A stretch of 39,736 bases of DNA, taken from Bacteroidota bacterium. Lineage in GTDB: Bacteria > Bacteroidota > Bacteroidia > Chitinophagales > Chitinophagaceae. Of the stretch, positions 39,636 through 39,736 are shown one piece after another. A model generated the notes under the pieces. That model searched no databases. It was not told the origin of the DNA and saw nothing but the letters and a program-made list of their open reading frames with translations. The stretch's first letter is position 1. The number at the start of each line of letters is the position of its first letter. The position numbers and the translations under genes are program-made. The DNA is taken from assembly GCA_013286425.1 (NCBI GenBank), contig JABDFS010000022.1, positions 1 through 39,736 of the forward strand. Direction: 5' to 3'.

Positions 39636-39736
39636 GAAAAATTTGCCGTGTATAGATGCACAACCTATGCAAAAAAGCAAGGCGGCTATTACCACTTTTT
39701 TATTGTGTATTATTCTTAAAGTTTGATGATAGTTAT

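Larger units (their letters stand above)
38828..39736. other. 900-nt non-coding tail with repeats
   Basis: No credible gene is seen. A 60-codon frame on the minus strand (39306-39488) has no recognised motif. From 38865 to 38960 the plus strand is A/G-rich and could fold into an RNA, but I cannot name it. A perfect hairpin GTTGCCC/GGGCAAC with an 8-nt loop lies at 39465-39486. Two repeat arrays follow at 39191-39295 and 39490-39635. A frame starting ATG at 39656 runs open to the window edge and cannot be judged. Confidence 0.6.

Noticed and set aside
39656-39736. Possible start of a gene running off the right edge
   Set aside because: Only 27 codons are visible; it has a basic start and a hydrophobic stretch but cannot be told from chance.

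Overview
The window looks like a low-GC chromosomal segment of a Bacteroidota bacterium, most likely family Chitinophagaceae. Three things point there: type IX secretion (T9SS) C-terminal sorting domains, promoter boxes of the Bacteroidota form TAnnTTTG found 14-22 nt plus a few bases upstream of several starts, and the gene repertoire (ExbD, GH20 hexosaminidase, PqqL-like M16 protease, sugar transferase plus MBOAT and sulfotransferases, alginate-export-type porin). I see no rRNA, tRNA, CRISPR array, prophage or intact insertion sequence. The family placement is inferred from gene content; no search was run.

Layout. 1-3.2 kb: an orphan exbD, an unknown exported protein and bioA (biotin synthesis), all on the minus strand. 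3.2-5.6 kb: a 39-residue membrane peptide overlapping a sodium:solute symporter, then an SRPBCC-like protein. 5.7-10.5 kb: minus-strand exported enzymes (GH20 hexosaminidase, transglutaminase-like protein, C45-family hydrolase lipoprotein). 10.6-15.1 kb: hppD (tyrosine catabolism) and two T9SS-secreted proteins. The second of these is built from three near-identical 140-residue modules. 15.8-16.6 kb: a YafK/DpaA-type L,D-transpeptidase fold protein.

16.6-24.2 kb is a surface-polysaccharide locus. On the minus strand lie MBOAT acyltransferase, SGNH partner, two tandem sulfotransferases and a GT4 glycosyltransferase. On the plus strand lie the initiating sugar transferase and glf (UDP-galactopyranose mutase). 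Together they suggest a galactofuranose-containing, acylated and possibly sulfated glycan. 24.2-31.8 kb holds lipoprotein hydrolases, a glutamine cyclotransferase, a NUDIX hydrolase, a DUF4440-like lipoprotein, an M16 protease and a GH13 amylase-family enzyme.

31.9-37.7 kb is the most system-like part: an Rrf2 regulator with an iron-sulfur-type cysteine set, an alginate-export-type porin, and a Pst-family ABC importer (binding protein, two permeases, ATPase) without phoU or a Pho two-component pair. Two copies of a 19-bp TCCTA-N9-TAGnn motif lie upstream of the porin and of the binding-protein gene, so I propose one Rrf2 regulon for anion uptake. Whether the anion is phosphate, sulfate or another oxyanion is open.

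The non-coding DNA is unusually rich. There are three short arrays with an exact 11-bp period but unrelated unit sequences (9030-9084, 15519-15603, 39230-39295). Two of them are arranged as inverted pairs. A fourth array has a period near 21 bp (39490-39635). There is also an 85-nt dispersed repeat in two copies, and a detached copy of the last 19 codons of hppD 1.7 kb downstream of the intact gene, which records a recombination event. The last 900 bases contain no convincing gene.
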